The translations under genes and the position numbers were made by a program. Below are positions 1 through 11,856 of a stretch of DNA of 64,000 nucleotides, one piece after another. This DNA is from Acanthosoma haemorrhoidale (taxonomy: Eukaryota > Arthropoda > Insecta > Hemiptera > Acanthosomatidae). The notes beneath the pieces were generated by a model. It had not been told where the DNA came from, ran no database searches, and was given only the letters and a program-made list of their open reading frames with translations. The DNA is taken from the NCBI GenBank assembly GCA_930367205.1, contig OV884011.1, positions 144,209,937-144,273,936 of the forward strand, given 5' to 3'. Each line of letters starts with the position of its first letter. The stretch's first letter is position 1.

Positions 1-1328
1 AATAAGAACATTCCCTACTCATATAAGGCCGTAGATGTATTTTTAGATTAGAAAAATTCAGACATGACCTCTTTCCACCTCTTGATAACGTGAATACACG
101 AAAATGCAGGTCGAGAGTTTCAATTAAGTACAGTTCATTATTTGATAATGTTGAATAGTTTCGATATAACATTATTTTGGAAGACGTGAGCTTAAACAAA
201 CGGCTTGCGATAAGAGAGGACAGATGTTTCAATCAGTTTAAACGGGGATTGCGATCTGCTGTTCATTGAAGACAGTAGCCACTGAACGGAACACGTGTTC
301 TGTATTATAGATCGTATATGATGATTATATTGAGTGAGAGAGAGCTGCGGGTCATTGACTCGGTCCATAAGTCTGGGGCTTACGAGTTATTTCTTCTTCT
401 CTGCCTAACAAATAATACAGCGGTAGCTCGTAAATGTCATTAGTGCAATACTAAAGTGTTCAAATGTACTCATAAGCATGTGAATACCTTAATCAAAGTT
501 GTAATCTTACTTAGAAATAATTTGGGACATTTATAACAAATTGTTTTAAGTGCCCAAACTTAACATTGATTTATTTTTTAAACATTTATTATTGATTAAT
601 CAACAAAAAAAAATCTGTTAACTTGCAGGAATACATGATTATTGTGCCACACGCGAAATTGCTACTAAGGAAAATGATCTGCTAAGTGCAGTGCCCGAAT
701 TATGGCAAAGCATAACGTAAGAATATACATAGACTGAACCACGCTGAGATAAACACAAACTTTTTTACGAGACTCTGGTTGTGGGAACACTGATTTCAAT
801 AAACTCTCTTTGGGTGGTTTCTAGGTCAACACATTTTTTAAAAGTGTTTGAGCTTTCTAGTTAATGATCCCTAGGAGCCGCGAAAGTAATATTTTTTGTT
901 TCAAAAATCCATTTTTTGAACATCCTTTTCTGTTTCTGTTCTGCAGGCTAATTTAAAAAAAAAATAAATGTAGAATAAGTAAGTAATATCACGATCATTT
1001 TAAATGAGCATAGATCATTGAAAAGTTACAAAAGTATGAAAACGTTTCAAGTAAATTACTGAATTTGAATGTATTTAAGTGGCTCTAAAAAAATAAACAT
1101 GTTTTGGATCGATTTGGTTACATTAAATGGTGTTTACACTAAAACTATTGGTCACATATTCAGCTTCGAGGAGTACACAAACCTTCGGGCTAGTGAATAC
1201 ACAATCCGTACAATCATCCTCGTCACCTAAAGCGGCCTGGCGATCTATATTCAGTAAAAAGATAAATATGGCATGGGTCCTAGCTCTGGCTACCATTCCC
1301 ACTCATGATATGAAGGTCTGTGTCTTAC
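1..1328. other. AT-rich non-coding stretch
   Basis: No open frame with recognisable protein character, no RNA gene and no mobile-element signature was seen. The stretch contains short A and T runs only. A plus-strand frame over about 1127-1471 is open but resembles nothing known and lies antisense to a more exon-like minus-strand frame. Confidence 0.5.
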
Positions 1329-1462
1329 TTTCTTTCGTGTATTTGCCTTGTAACGATACGGTCGGAGATGGAGGTGGAGTAATAATTGTTGCCACCGGTT
1401 TCTCCACCAGATTCACTGGGGGAATCCTCCTCGGGGGTATGGTGGTCAGATTTGGTATGTAC
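1329..1462 (-). CDS. possible host coding exon (proline-rich), unidentified
   Basis: On the minus strand this segment is preceded by a pyrimidine-rich acceptor-like sequence ending in ACAACAG (AG at 1464-1463) and is followed by a GTAAGA donor-like site (GT at 1328-1327). Between them one frame is open. It encodes a proline-rich peptide with the order IPPRRIPPVNLVEKP and then TPPPSPTVSLQGKY. The base composition is more GC-rich than the flanks. I do not recognise the protein. The reading depends on two splice-like sites found by eye, so a chance open frame is possible. No other exon of the same gene was found in the window. Confidence 0.25.
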
Positions 1463-2628
1463 CTGTTGTAAGAGTGTGAACTGTCCATAATGATGCAGTA
1501 GACTGTATAAGGTATAAATGAGCTCTTAATGCAATTAAGTATTTATGGTACGTGCATACATGTAACATACAACTACACCAGTTCGAAAACTTTTCTTATT
1601 ATTTTTTCGGTGAAATTTTCAAGACAATCTTTGAATGCTACGCTAGGAGGGAAAGGGGACGAGAGCAGAAAGACAATTGGTCAATACATCATTAACACTG
1701 CAGTTCGTTCTTTTCTCGTGGGGAATAACCACGGGAACTTTCTATCGCTATAAATAAGACCAATGACTCAGCAATATTTAATGAATCTTCAGCAACACTG
1801 CCGCTCAAGTTAGCTCCAGAGACCTACCGCCGGTTGAATTGTTTAAGTTTGGATCAGTGTTGGGCAAAACTAAAACAAGTAGTTTAAGTTACATTAAAAC
1901 TAAAAATTGGAATATCAAAAAATTAAAAAGGAGATTAAAGGAGATAGCAAGTATAACAAGATTAAAACTAACACTAAAAAAATGGTAATGATAATGGTAT
2001 AATATATATGTTTATCATCCATTTATTCTGTTTTTCGGTTTGAAAGTCTGAAGAATAAAAAAAACTTTATTTTAACAACAAACAATCTATATGTCCTAAA
2101 TATAGCTATAAGCATGTTTACATAGTTTTAGAAACCAGTCTAATCAATGGTTTCCAAGTCGAGCCATGAAATATGCAACCATAGTGACCAAAATCAAATT
2201 TTAGGAATATAAAAACCGTACTTAAGTAAGAATCGAATAACTTGTCAATAGATACATGTAGTTACATACAAGTTTCATGTATCTAAAATGAAATATTTAA
2301 AACATTAATAAAATATTGTTTTGTTTTTCAAAAAAAATATAAAACGTTAAAAAATAATTTTTTTTTTTGAGACTTTTTTTTAAGATACTAAATATGTAGT
2401 TTTCATTTTGGGTTTTGACAGGTAGGAGAAATAGGAATAAAGTTTAGTCAGTAAATAGTTAACATAGCAGCAGTAATATAATTAGTGGATATAGTAATTA
2501 ACAATTTTAAGTACTGTTGTATATTTTAAATAAGGTCCTGACTTTTATTTTTCATCCAGCTAATAGATTGCTTTCCGTTAAAAGCTTTTGATTAATTGTG
2601 GCTTGGAATTAGCAGAGGGAGTTTTATT

Positions 2629-2650
2629 CTTAATCTTTCTCAAGATTAAG
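2629..2650. repeat. perfect 9-bp hairpin
   Basis: CTTAATCTT and AAGATTAAG face each other across a four-base loop. It could be transcribed structure or a chance AT-rich palindrome. Confidence 0.6.
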
Positions 2651-2686
2651 ACTGAATTGTACCCCCTAATGATTTGTTGCTCATTT

Positions 2687-2718
2687 TCTATTATATACAA
2701 GATATTGTATATAATAGA
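2687..2718. repeat. perfect 14-bp hairpin
   Basis: TCTATTATATACAA pairs perfectly with TTGTATATAATAGA across the loop GATA. It lies 36 bp after another perfect hairpin. Function unknown. Confidence 0.65.
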
Positions 2719-4906
2719 TAAATAACACACAACCAGTCAAACATTTTTTTCAAATACCATATTGCATAATTCCCTTCAAGTACTCCATCCATCCTCCAAA
2801 TTTGAATAACTTCAAATCTAACCATTATTGTCTATTTAGTTACGTAGCATTATCACCTTAATGAAAACTCAGGTTGTCTCTTTAAAATATATCGGTTAAT
2901 TTTACAGTTAGAATAAGGTGTACTACCCTGTCAATAGACAACAGTCTTCCATCCACAAGTAAACATTTCAGTACAAATAAAATAACTGTATTCCCCGTTT
3001 TCGTCTTTTGCTTTTACTGTTATAAATGTGTATTTTTTGGAAGAAAGAAAAACATTTTTTGATGACAGTTTTGGTGGTGTAGAATGTTTTTAAACCAATA
3101 TTTATAAAAAGATATCATTACATATTAAGGGAAAACATAGAGAACGGGTATAAAAAGACTTTTACAATGCCATAAATACAATTCTTAGGTCTTTCAGCTT
3201 AATCTAGCACAAACCCGCATGAGGAAGAATTAGGGTTTAGGGGAGTTGGAGCTAGCGTGGTATTTGCTGCTTTGTTGGTAAATCCTTTGTTACATTCAGG
3301 CAACCAATGTGTAAACAGCACAGCCCCCCCCCCCCGTTCAATCCAGCTTTTACAATAGTTTTCCTCTTTTTTTCATTTATATAAGTCGATACCATAGAAG
3401 ATTTTCCAGTAAAACGTTATCGGAACCGATAAATCGTTAACTGTGGATGGTGAAGGTGTTTTTGACATCCAAAAGTTACATCTTAACTTTACATTCACAA
3501 AAAAGATCCTAGTGTATTGAGTTTAACAAAACATGTAGATTAATGATTACATCAAAATTTATTTAATAAAATATTTATTACCATCATCATATCAATATTA
3601 ATTTAGAACGGAATCAAATTTTAGTTACGTAGCCGGATGTGGAAATTTTTTATTAAAAAGTACAATTATTTTACTCACCCGTAGTGTTTTATAAATAGCT
3701 CTAGCGCCCTCGACAGACTCAAATGGATTGGGTGGTTCATGTTCAAAGTACGATCAAAAAGTTTAAATATTTTCTTAAAAATGGTGCTATATGTCTCTAT
3801 CGTACCTAAACAACATTATTGACAATTAATATCTGAATTGCATTAGATAATAAAGAAAGTCTTTCGAGGGAACTTTGTGATTTTAATAAAATACTCTGGA
3901 TTGGCAACTGATTTAATTTAAAAACCTTCAAGAGAGAGCAGCTAGTCAACAAGAAATGCCACTGTTGGAAAGGATCATCAATAATATTTCGAATAGACCT
4001 ACTTTTCCTGACCAGTTAGATCATATATCTGTACGTTGCCTTGAACGTACGTTGTCTGTTGTCACCTATAGTTTGTACGAATACGCACCGGTCACTTTCC
4101 AACAAGATTGTGAAGTAACCAGTCCCATAAATTAGCCAAGAGTTTTCGAAGTTGATATCAGACAATCTTTGACTTCGACAAGAAGAACCACAAATAGGTG
4201 CACTAGCATTAGCTTATGTTATCAGCAAGTGGTCAAGATCAGATTTTATTGTTGGATAAATAGATGTAAAGATTTATATTATAGATGTAGATAGTTCAGA
4301 AAAGATTTATTTTCAGAAAAAAATATATACAAACAACAAATCATACTCATAATACTGTGTACAGCCAAAATTATATATTGTAAGCATATACATGATAATT
4401 GTTTATACCAACTCTACTTTTCAGCCTAAATCGAAATAGATCTATATTACAAAAATAAACAGATAGGCATGGATTAACTCATTTACCTATGTCACCCCTA
4501 AGTCTTTCATTTAATTATAAATATCAAATCCAATTCTCAATTATCATCACATTTTACTATTTATGGATATACATACGTGGATGGTACAGAATTATCAATT
4601 AATAAAAAAATATTATTAAAAAAAATGTGTTCTCAAACATGAAATAATTGTTCTATTCGTCTTGTTAAAGTTTCTTATATCTATAAGATGCTTTAAATAT
4701 TTAAAGCAATTAAATAGCTTTTATCATTGTTTTTCTATAAATTCGTTTTTGTTATGCAGTATAATTTAAACAAGCTTACATCAAACGTTTAATTTTAAAT
4801 TTAATTAAAGCCTTGATTTTGTTTATCAACTAGAGCCTGATAAACTTATTTTTTTATCATCTTTATCTCATTTGAATATTATAGAAATTGAATAACATAA
4901 AGCCTT

Positions 4907-5149
4907 ACCGAAACGGATATAGTTCAATGCCATAATTGCCAGGCATATGGGCACACAAAATCATACTGCTACCACCCTCCCAGGTGTGCAAAGTGCAGTA
5001 GGCAGTACAAAAGTGAATTGCGCAAGAAGCCCCTAAAATCACCTGCTGTATGCGTGCTCTGTCAGCAAGGCCACCCGGCAAACTATAAAGGCTGTGAGGC
5101 TAACAGAATTCTGAAGTCCAGGAGCCAACAACGTCGTCGGCCAGAATAA
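4907..5149 (+). pseudogene. LINE A ORF1 C-terminal remnant (zinc knuckles)
   Basis: An 80-codon open stretch ending in TAA. It begins with TETDIVQCHNCQAYGHTKSY and continues with CAKC and VCVLCQQGHPANYKGC. This series of CX2C-X4-H-X4-C-type knuckles is typical of the nucleic-acid-binding ORF1 protein of Jockey-type LINEs, which coats the element RNA. The N-terminal part of ORF1 is absent, and an arginine-rich tail precedes the stop. A non-functional fragment. Confidence 0.8.
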
Positions 5150-5489
5150 GAGAAGCCAGGCACAGGTAGCTTAAGAAGTGTCCCAGCCAGAAGTTTAAGG
5201 CCTTCAGTCTCTTTTGCTGATGCCGTTCGGAACAGAAAGCAGTCACAGGCATTGCCCACTCCTCCTCCGCAAGTTCTTCTTCCCAGCACTCCCAGCAGCC
5301 AGCAAACTTAATCCCATCCTCAACCACACATCTTGCATATCCCGCCACCTTCAAGCTCTTCAGATCTCATCAGCCTCTTAACCTCATTCCTTACAGAGTT
5401 CAGAACCCTAATTACCCCTCTCATTTCCCTTCTTACAAATCTTGTCACCTACCTCATCCCCATCAAACAAAACCCATAAGTGGATCCTT

Positions 5490-5910
5490 CCGACTCCTTA
5501 TCCATTCTTCTTTGGAATGTAAATGTGTTCGCACCCACACTAACGAACTGACAGCACTACTTCATGACAAGCTCATCCACGTAGCTCCCATTACTAAAAC
5601 AAGACTTACGAGTAAGCGACCTTTTACAGTTCGACAGCACCAGACTTATCGAACTGATCACCCAGATGGAAGAGCACATGCAGGCACCTCTGTCATTGTC
5701 CATAACTCCATTTCCCATCACATAGTTCCTGTGGTAGCACACGATTTCCTTCAGTCCACTGCAGTGTCAATCAGCACCTTCACTTTCCCCCTTACTCAAG
5801 CATCAGTGTACTGCCCTCCCAATAAATTCATTTCTAATTCCCAATTCATCTCCTTTCTAGACTCCATCGGTCATCGTTTACTTGTGGGTGGGGACTTCCA
5901 ATTATTGAAT
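5490..5910 (+). pseudogene. LINE A endonuclease N-terminal half, broken
   Basis: The product would be the target-nicking endonuclease of LINE ORF2. The start motif LLWNVNV lies in one frame, and the rest (HTNELTALLHDKLIHVAPI, later HPDGRAHAGTSVIVHNSI, then LLVGGDFQ) in another, so there is a frameshift near 5515. The usual S-E-T-R motif carrying the metal-binding glutamate reads TKTR, so the catalytic residue is lost. GGDF resembles the family's GDFN motif with N changed to Q. The sequence then jumps to RT sequence: the C-terminal half of the endonuclease and the N-terminal part of the RT are deleted. Confidence 0.7.
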
Positions 5911-5934
5911 CCAAAAACCTTTTTCCCACACACC

Positions 5935-6966
5935 AGTTTGGTTCCGCCAGCGACATTCCACTTCTCAACAAGGCCTTTGCGTTGTCGATCACATCTCCTC
6001 AGCCCTTGAATCCAAACAGTATTGCACTGCTGCCTTTCTTGATATAGCTCAAGCTTTTGACAGGGTCTGGCACGCAGGTTTGCTTTACAAGCTCAGTTGA
6101 TATTTACCACAGACTCTTTTCCTAATCCTACAGTTCTACCTTTCAAACCGCTTCTTCCAAGTCCGCTGTGGTTTATAATATTCTAACTACTATCGCGTAA
6201 AAGCAGGAGTTCCAAAGGCAGCGTCCTGGGTCCCATCTTCTATAATCTATGCACCGCTGATGTCCCCTCCACCACCAATACCTTCTTGGCAACATTTGCA
6301 GATGACATTGCAGTCCTTTCAACCCATTCAAACCCTGATATAGCACCCCAACCACTTCAAAAACACCTTGATGAGATCGAGTATTGGTGCTACCAATGGC
6401 AAGGTCAATGAAGCAAAATGCTCCCACATAACCTTCACCCTCTGCCACAAGTCCTGTCCACTAGTTTTTTATCATCTCCCAGTGTCTGAGACAGTAAGGT
6501 ATTTAGGCTTTCATCTCGACAAAAGACTGACATGGATCCCACACACGAGGCTAAAAAGACAAGAACTAAACAGACGCTTTGGACAACTGTACAGACTACT
6601 TCGAAGGACATCTCATCTCTCAATAGAAAATAAACTACTTATTTACAAAGTTATACTTAAGCCAATCTGGACATACGGAATAGAGCTATGAGGGACAGCA
6701 AAAAAGTCGAACATCAAGCGCATCCAATTCTTTCAATCAAAAGTCCTGAGAACAATAGTAAATGCCCCTTATTAGGTCAGCAACAAAACCCTTCACAATG
6801 ATCTGAATATACCCTATATTCTTGAACTCATCCCTTCTAAATTTATAAAATTCCATAGTAGCCTATCCAACCACCCTAATTCCCTAACACAGTCATTGCA
6901 CTGCACCACTCATCCCTATAATCCTATTTGGAGATTAAAACGGCAGTGGCCTCGTTACCTGCTATA
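5935..6966 (+). pseudogene. LINE A reverse transcriptase and C-terminal domain, broken
   Basis: Remnant of the ORF2 polymerase. Successive motifs lie in shifting frames: QFGSA, then AAFLDIAQAFDRVWHAGLL (catalytic motif A), then a GSVLGP-like motif near 6220, and FADDIAVLSTHSN (motif C, FADD, near 6297-6335). Next comes RYLGFHLDKRLTWIPHTRLK, then ENKLLIYKVILKPIWTYGIEL ending at a TGA at 6689-6691. The C-terminal pieces SNKTLHNDLNIPYILELIPS and RLKRQWPRYL follow. The succession is that of Jockey-type ORF2. The stops and frameshifts make it a pseudogene. Confidence 0.8.
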
Positions 6967-7303
6967 ATTAAGTGTTAGTGGAAGTCCTGCCAATGGCCAG
7001 TTTCTCTAAGCATGTCCTGAGCGACTGTGGCTCTCGCTTTCTTGGTCAGCCTCAGCTGGCTCTTATCCAGTGAAGCGGCTGACGTAAGAAGGACTTCCCA
7101 AGACTCCGCTTCTTCCTTCGCAGACGAGGGAGGTGACAACCATGTGGATTTGGGGGGCCTCTGGGCTGTTTGTAAATATTGTATGAATGAGCGAGTAAAT
7201 GATGAATTGTAAATATGGTATGAATGATAACATTTATCTCAATTACTTATTGCCTTATAAATTTATTAGGCTTAGGATTGTAATTTTAAACTTAAAAAAA
7301 AAA
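6967..7303 (+). other. LINE A 3' UTR with two UGUAAAUA motifs
   Basis: The untranslated tail of the LINE. It is the most widely repeated part, found in all other copies of the family in this window. It contains TGTAAATA at 7171-7178 and again at 7208-7215, each followed closely by GTATGAATGA, and ends in an A-rich tail. TGTAAATA matches the consensus RNA target of Pumilio-family proteins; binding here is inference. Confidence 0.75.
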
Positions 7304-10300
7304 AAGGATAACATAAAAGACATTTAATTTTGGGGTGATTTTGTTGTAATGTCATTTACGTTATTTAGTTAAATTATTTTTGACGTCAATTGATGATGGA
7401 TTATTCTGTAGATTATTCTGATGGAGAACTCGCTGTCAAACAGGCACCTCTGGTCGATTTTAATCAAACCATTCCTCTAAAAGTTCGTAGAGCCAGAAAT
7501 AGCTGGCCGCTTCGTTTTCGGAGACAGTTCGTTGGATCGATAGCTGATACTTGTTGGATATTTTCTTTTATAAGTGATCAATCAGTCATTAAAGATAAAT
7601 GAATATTCGTTTCCTATAGGTTTTATTGATTCAAAAACTTATAAAAAGAAACTTAGCCGAAGCGTGTAATTAAGAGATTAGAGTTGCTGCCAGCTAGCTG
7701 AGGATAACAGATCCATCACTGTAATTGCTGATTAATATTCTTTCAGCGAGCCTAAAGCCTCCTAATTGAAAATTAGCTCTATCGCTGAGATTAACTGCAA
7801 TGAACTGAGTGAATAACTTACCCTTAATTTGACATCTGAGAAAAAGAATCAACGAAAGATACTGCATAACGAATCAGATAAAGAGTCTAACTTTTAACTG
7901 TCTGAATAATTTATTTTGTTGTTAGGAATTATCAAATGTCAAAGGATAACTTATTTTTCATAATTTGCTGCTTTACCTCATTTTTTTTAAGTGGGGTGGA
8001 ATTTATTTTTACTTCTAGAACAAGTTATGATTTTTATGTCATCGCTTTCTTTATTATTACGTAGGAATAGTGTTAATAATTCAATCAAATTAGCTGTTAA
8101 ATTATAGCATATAGTAAAAACTAAATAAAAAAACTGAATATAACTATTATTGTTTCTACTGTTATTTTAAATATTTTGCACCGCGTTGGGATTTATGATT
8201 TTTTCCCCCCCTTTAAAATAGCAGCGTGGGCTGCCGAAAACACTTGTGCGTCACTTTTTTATGGGTAGACGTCTAAAACTGACTTGGGGAACCCTTTGAC
8301 GTTCTTACAGGACTTCTCCGGTTGGTCTCACTTCTCGACTCTTGTCTTCCCAACAGCTGATATCAGGTACATAATTTCAGTTGATGTAATTCTGTTTTCT
8401 AGCTTCATCGAAAACGCCCATCTTTCTCAGAACATTACAAGAGAACATGCATTCTGTTCGCTCAATTTAAGCTCCAAATTAGTGCCGTACTCTAATGCAG
8501 TAATAGTGTTAACTTCAATGAGTACCTCCTGGTTTACCCTTCCACCAAGAACACTATGATAAACGGCTGAAAGCTAATTTTATCTGCAGCAATAGGGCAA
8601 GGTAACGTGACACCTAATGGCTCTAACTTCCTTCATTACAAGCAAATAGGCTCCGAATTTGTGATAAAAAATTTACAATCTTTTAGTTCTCGTTCAGTAA
8701 CACTTAAAGATCAAGAATAGCTTTAGTTGTCTCATTGATCTAGTGCCAGATGCAAAAATCTAAACACACCTGTAAATATCGACCACGTTTTGTAAAATAT
8801 ACTTGAAATTAATAAAAACAGATCTTTTTTTTTTGTTCGTTTTCACCATAGATATAAATAACCAAGAAACAGAGGATAAACGATTTAACAGAAAACTTCA
8901 GAATTGCCTCTATAAATCTTCCAGTAGTATAGTCACTAAATTCAATTATAAAACACCCTTATCTTTTTAATTTTTGTGACGCTTCACCTAACCCTCTCCC
9001 CGCTTGATTTAAGGACAAGGGTTGTGGATAAACGATTTAAAGACTTTAAGGGCGATCCGACCGGGCCTCATCTCCCTTCGGCTCAACACTAATTTATCAA
9101 AAGAGGATTTCCCTTCTTTAGTCTTTATTTCTCATTTGGCCATAAGCCCACTCTAGAGTAATTTTCAGATAAGTAACGAACTTCTAAAAATAAATAATTT
9201 TCATGAAAGCTGGTGACATATTTTCATACAAGAGACTTTTATTTATTTGTGATCGTAGAAAAAGGAGGTGCTGTAAATATATTTTAAACAGTAATGAGAA
9301 GTGGTTTCGATATACCACTCATGCATTGGTTGGAGCACTTGAAACATGGAACAAGTACTTAAAACAGAATATGAACTACTAAGTCATACCTCAAATTCTG
9401 ATGCACCTCAGGACATAATTTATTGCGCTACCATTATCAAATATTGTTGCTTATGGTGTTTAAAAATGACACCATTCCATCGTTAATCAATTCAATAGAG
9501 AACCACTATTAAACCAGATCATAAAATATGTTTGAATACAAAAAGTCATTCATTTAATATCATTTTTATCAGAAGGGTTAATAATAGAGAGAAAAAATAT
9601 CTCAGGACTGTTCCAGGTCTCTCGTATGAAATAATTAGTCCTTAGTTATGTATCTCAATGGCCTGACCTAATTGGAACACATTAGTTCTAAACCTATGAG
9701 AGAGGGCAGTTTTATTTAAGTGGATTTCTTATACATGCATACTTTTAGTAGTAAGTAACTTTTACATTCTTCAGAAATCTTCACTTTCAAGCTAAAGCCT
9801 ACGTAAAAATGGTTCAAACGATCTGAAATATTTGAGGTAAATTCAATAAGGATAACTCTACATTTCGCTTGTTACGTAATGATAGAAATTATGCAAAAAA
9901 AACCGTTTTAATTCAAAGATATTAAGCTTTTATAGCAAAATTTTGCCAGTGATGATTCGAATATGGAAACATGGTCAGTTTTCCTAGTTAAATACATATT
10001 GAAGGTTATATAAATCCATGTTGCTTGGAATGGGTCGGGTACTATAGCCCAGAGACAGTTGTAATCTGATCACGCTTGCGTCGTAGGACCTTCTCTGACA
10101 GATATTAATCTTGCAGCATCCCTCATAATGATCCTCTCACTTTTCTAACCACATTTGTATAATGTTTCTATTCAAAATGGAAAAAAATGGTATATTTTAA
10201 AATAAAAACATAATTAGATCAGAATAAAAATTGGGGGTGGTATGAAACGAAGGTTAAACTTTGCTAAGGGTAGCAGGGTTTATTTTTTTCCTATATGTGA

Positions 10301-10908
10301 CAGGTAAAAAAAGTCAAAAGCCATTCGCTAAACAACAGTACAGGAGCAATATTTACCCCTCCCCCAAATACCAATAATAATAGGTTTAGTTGGTGTATAA
10401 ATGCATAAAATATAAAGAAAATTGTAAATATAGATCAATAATATAATAGAGTTCCTTGGAAAAATAATAATAAATAAAGGCCATAGGCCTTTTTCATGTA
10501 TATAAATTTATTAGTCAACGTTTTGAAAAATTCAGACATCACAAAATTAAAAGTAAAAATCCCATTACCAGAGCATTTTTTTTGATTTGGTTGAATAACA
10601 AATTATCAGTTGAGTGAAGAAATAATTCCAAAACTAATTCGTTTGGTTTTGAATACATCGCTTCCGTCTTGCTTAGCAATCTCTTAAAAATACAATATAG
10701 ATTAAATTGAAATTCAGATATAAAGTCCTGTGAATTTTAAATGTCACGAATGAAGCTTCATTGGCCGAAAGCACAAGGCTTAAATATCTGAATTTATAGG
10801 TGGCTGAGCCTTCCGAGCGTAAAATCGATAGATTTATGGACTTTGGTGGAGAACGCTTGGGCGAAGTAAGACGGCTTGGAACTAATTTCCTGACAGTTCA
10901 TAAGTCAT
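7304..10908. other. non-coding stretch
   Basis: No gene recognised. An open frame at 8284-8559 has no recognisable character. 7640-7900 is of higher complexity, with CAGCTAGCTG and several TAAT-type strings, and could be regulatory. The rest is AT-rich with homopolymer runs. Confidence 0.5.
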
Positions 10909-11046
10909 AGTGGTCTATTGGTGAGACGGGAGCGATTCTGTTCGTTAAAACACTTTCCTAAAGATTTTAAAATGTGGGAAGGAATCAACGTTGATATACA
11001 GTTTAGAGAAAAGTTAGACACAACTTTGTGGTTTAGTCGTGATTTG
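10909..11046 (+). repeat. dispersed repeat, left copy of an inverted pair
   Basis: About 135 bp that recurs in reverse orientation at 22482-22613 with few differences, for example in the blocks GAGCGATTCTGTTCGTTAAA and GGAATCAACGTTGATATAC. Part is open in frame, but no protein family is recognised. The pair brackets the LINE B/BEL nest and LINE A copy B. Confidence 0.8.
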
Positions 11047-11255
11047 TTAGTACGGACATGTTTTTTTTTAAAAGGTCTTGGTGCGTCGATTTTAACTTGG
11101 CTGTTTCAGAAAGAACACTAAAATATACTAGCGAGAAAATGATAAAAGAAGTTTATTCTCGCTTCTATAAAACTCATTGGATTTATTACAATGTACATTC
11201 TAGTATCCAAGTTATTTCTTTAGCAAGGACAGGTTTTCCTTTATTGTTTTCCTTT

Positions 11256-11298
11256 ATTTTTCCCACATCCTATTTTTATAAGTTTAAGAGCTAAGGGA
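11256..11298 (+). repeat. short dispersed repeat
   Basis: About 40 bp containing CCCACATCCTATTTT and AGTTTAAGAGCTAAGG. It recurs with small changes in reverse orientation at about 57149-57192, inside the spacer of the 57-kb inverted repeat. Confidence 0.6.
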
Positions 11299-11856
11299 AA
11301 AAAACCCAAAAAAAAACCAAGTTATTTCGAAATTGATTGTAGCAACTAAAGTGTGAAACATTCAAAAAGGTTATTTTCTCTTGAGATTAACCTAGCTCTC
11401 ATTGTGTTAAAACTAAATGCATAGTTTCTGAACAACAAGAGACGCTATCCATCTTCCATTGTGGCAAGAGCTCAAATTTGGTAAAGTTTTGTTATTTTAG
11501 TCAGTGGCGCTTTGTTCCCGTGAAGACAGGTGAGTAAGTTTAACTATTATAAGTGAGGCTTTCCCCCTGAACTGACTCTGGGCCCAGCCACCAGTGGACT
11601 CTCACCACTGTACCGTAACAATCAACCTCCACCAAGGATTCCCACACTCCTTACTCCTCTCACACCACCTTCAAACAGGTCCTACTAGTACAAGGATCCG
11701 ATCACCCTAAATATTTTATATTTATCCCTCATCCGAAAATTCTAACTAGAGAGCTTGGAAAAAAAACAAAAAAAACCTGAACTGGACGTGCGTCGCACGG
11801 ACCCCAGAAAAGTCACACATGACTTACGTGATTCCCCCGAAAGGAATAACCCGACA

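Larger units (their letters stand above)
1463..4897. other. non-coding stretch with short hairpins and a C12 run
   Basis: No gene was seen. It holds a C12 tract (3324-3335), two short perfect hairpins (2629-2650 and 2687-2718, listed separately) and otherwise AT-rich sequence. The string CTAGCGCCCTC near 3703 recurs near 53082. Confidence 0.5.
4898..7303 (+). mobile_element. degenerate Jockey-type LINE (family A), longest copy
   Basis: A non-LTR retrotransposon remnant in sense orientation. In order it shows an ORF1 zinc-knuckle tail, the first half of an apurinic-type endonuclease, the palm and thumb of an RT, a characteristic C-terminal tail, a 3' UTR and an A12 tract near 7292-7303. Frameshifts and stops interrupt it throughout, and a deletion joins the endonuclease (about 5900) directly to the middle of the RT (about 5935). 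It is a dead copy. At least six shorter 3'-end copies of the same family are scattered over the window in both orientations, as expected for a 5'-truncating LINE family. Assignment to the Jockey group rests on motif recognition, without a search. Confidence 0.85.

Noticed and set aside
1127..1471. 115-codon plus-strand open frame
   Set aside because: No family character, no promoter or splice support, and it lies antisense to a more exon-like frame.
5083..5354. Minus-strand open frames over LINE A ORF1
   Set aside because: They are antisense shadows of the zinc-knuckle remnant and have no features of their own.
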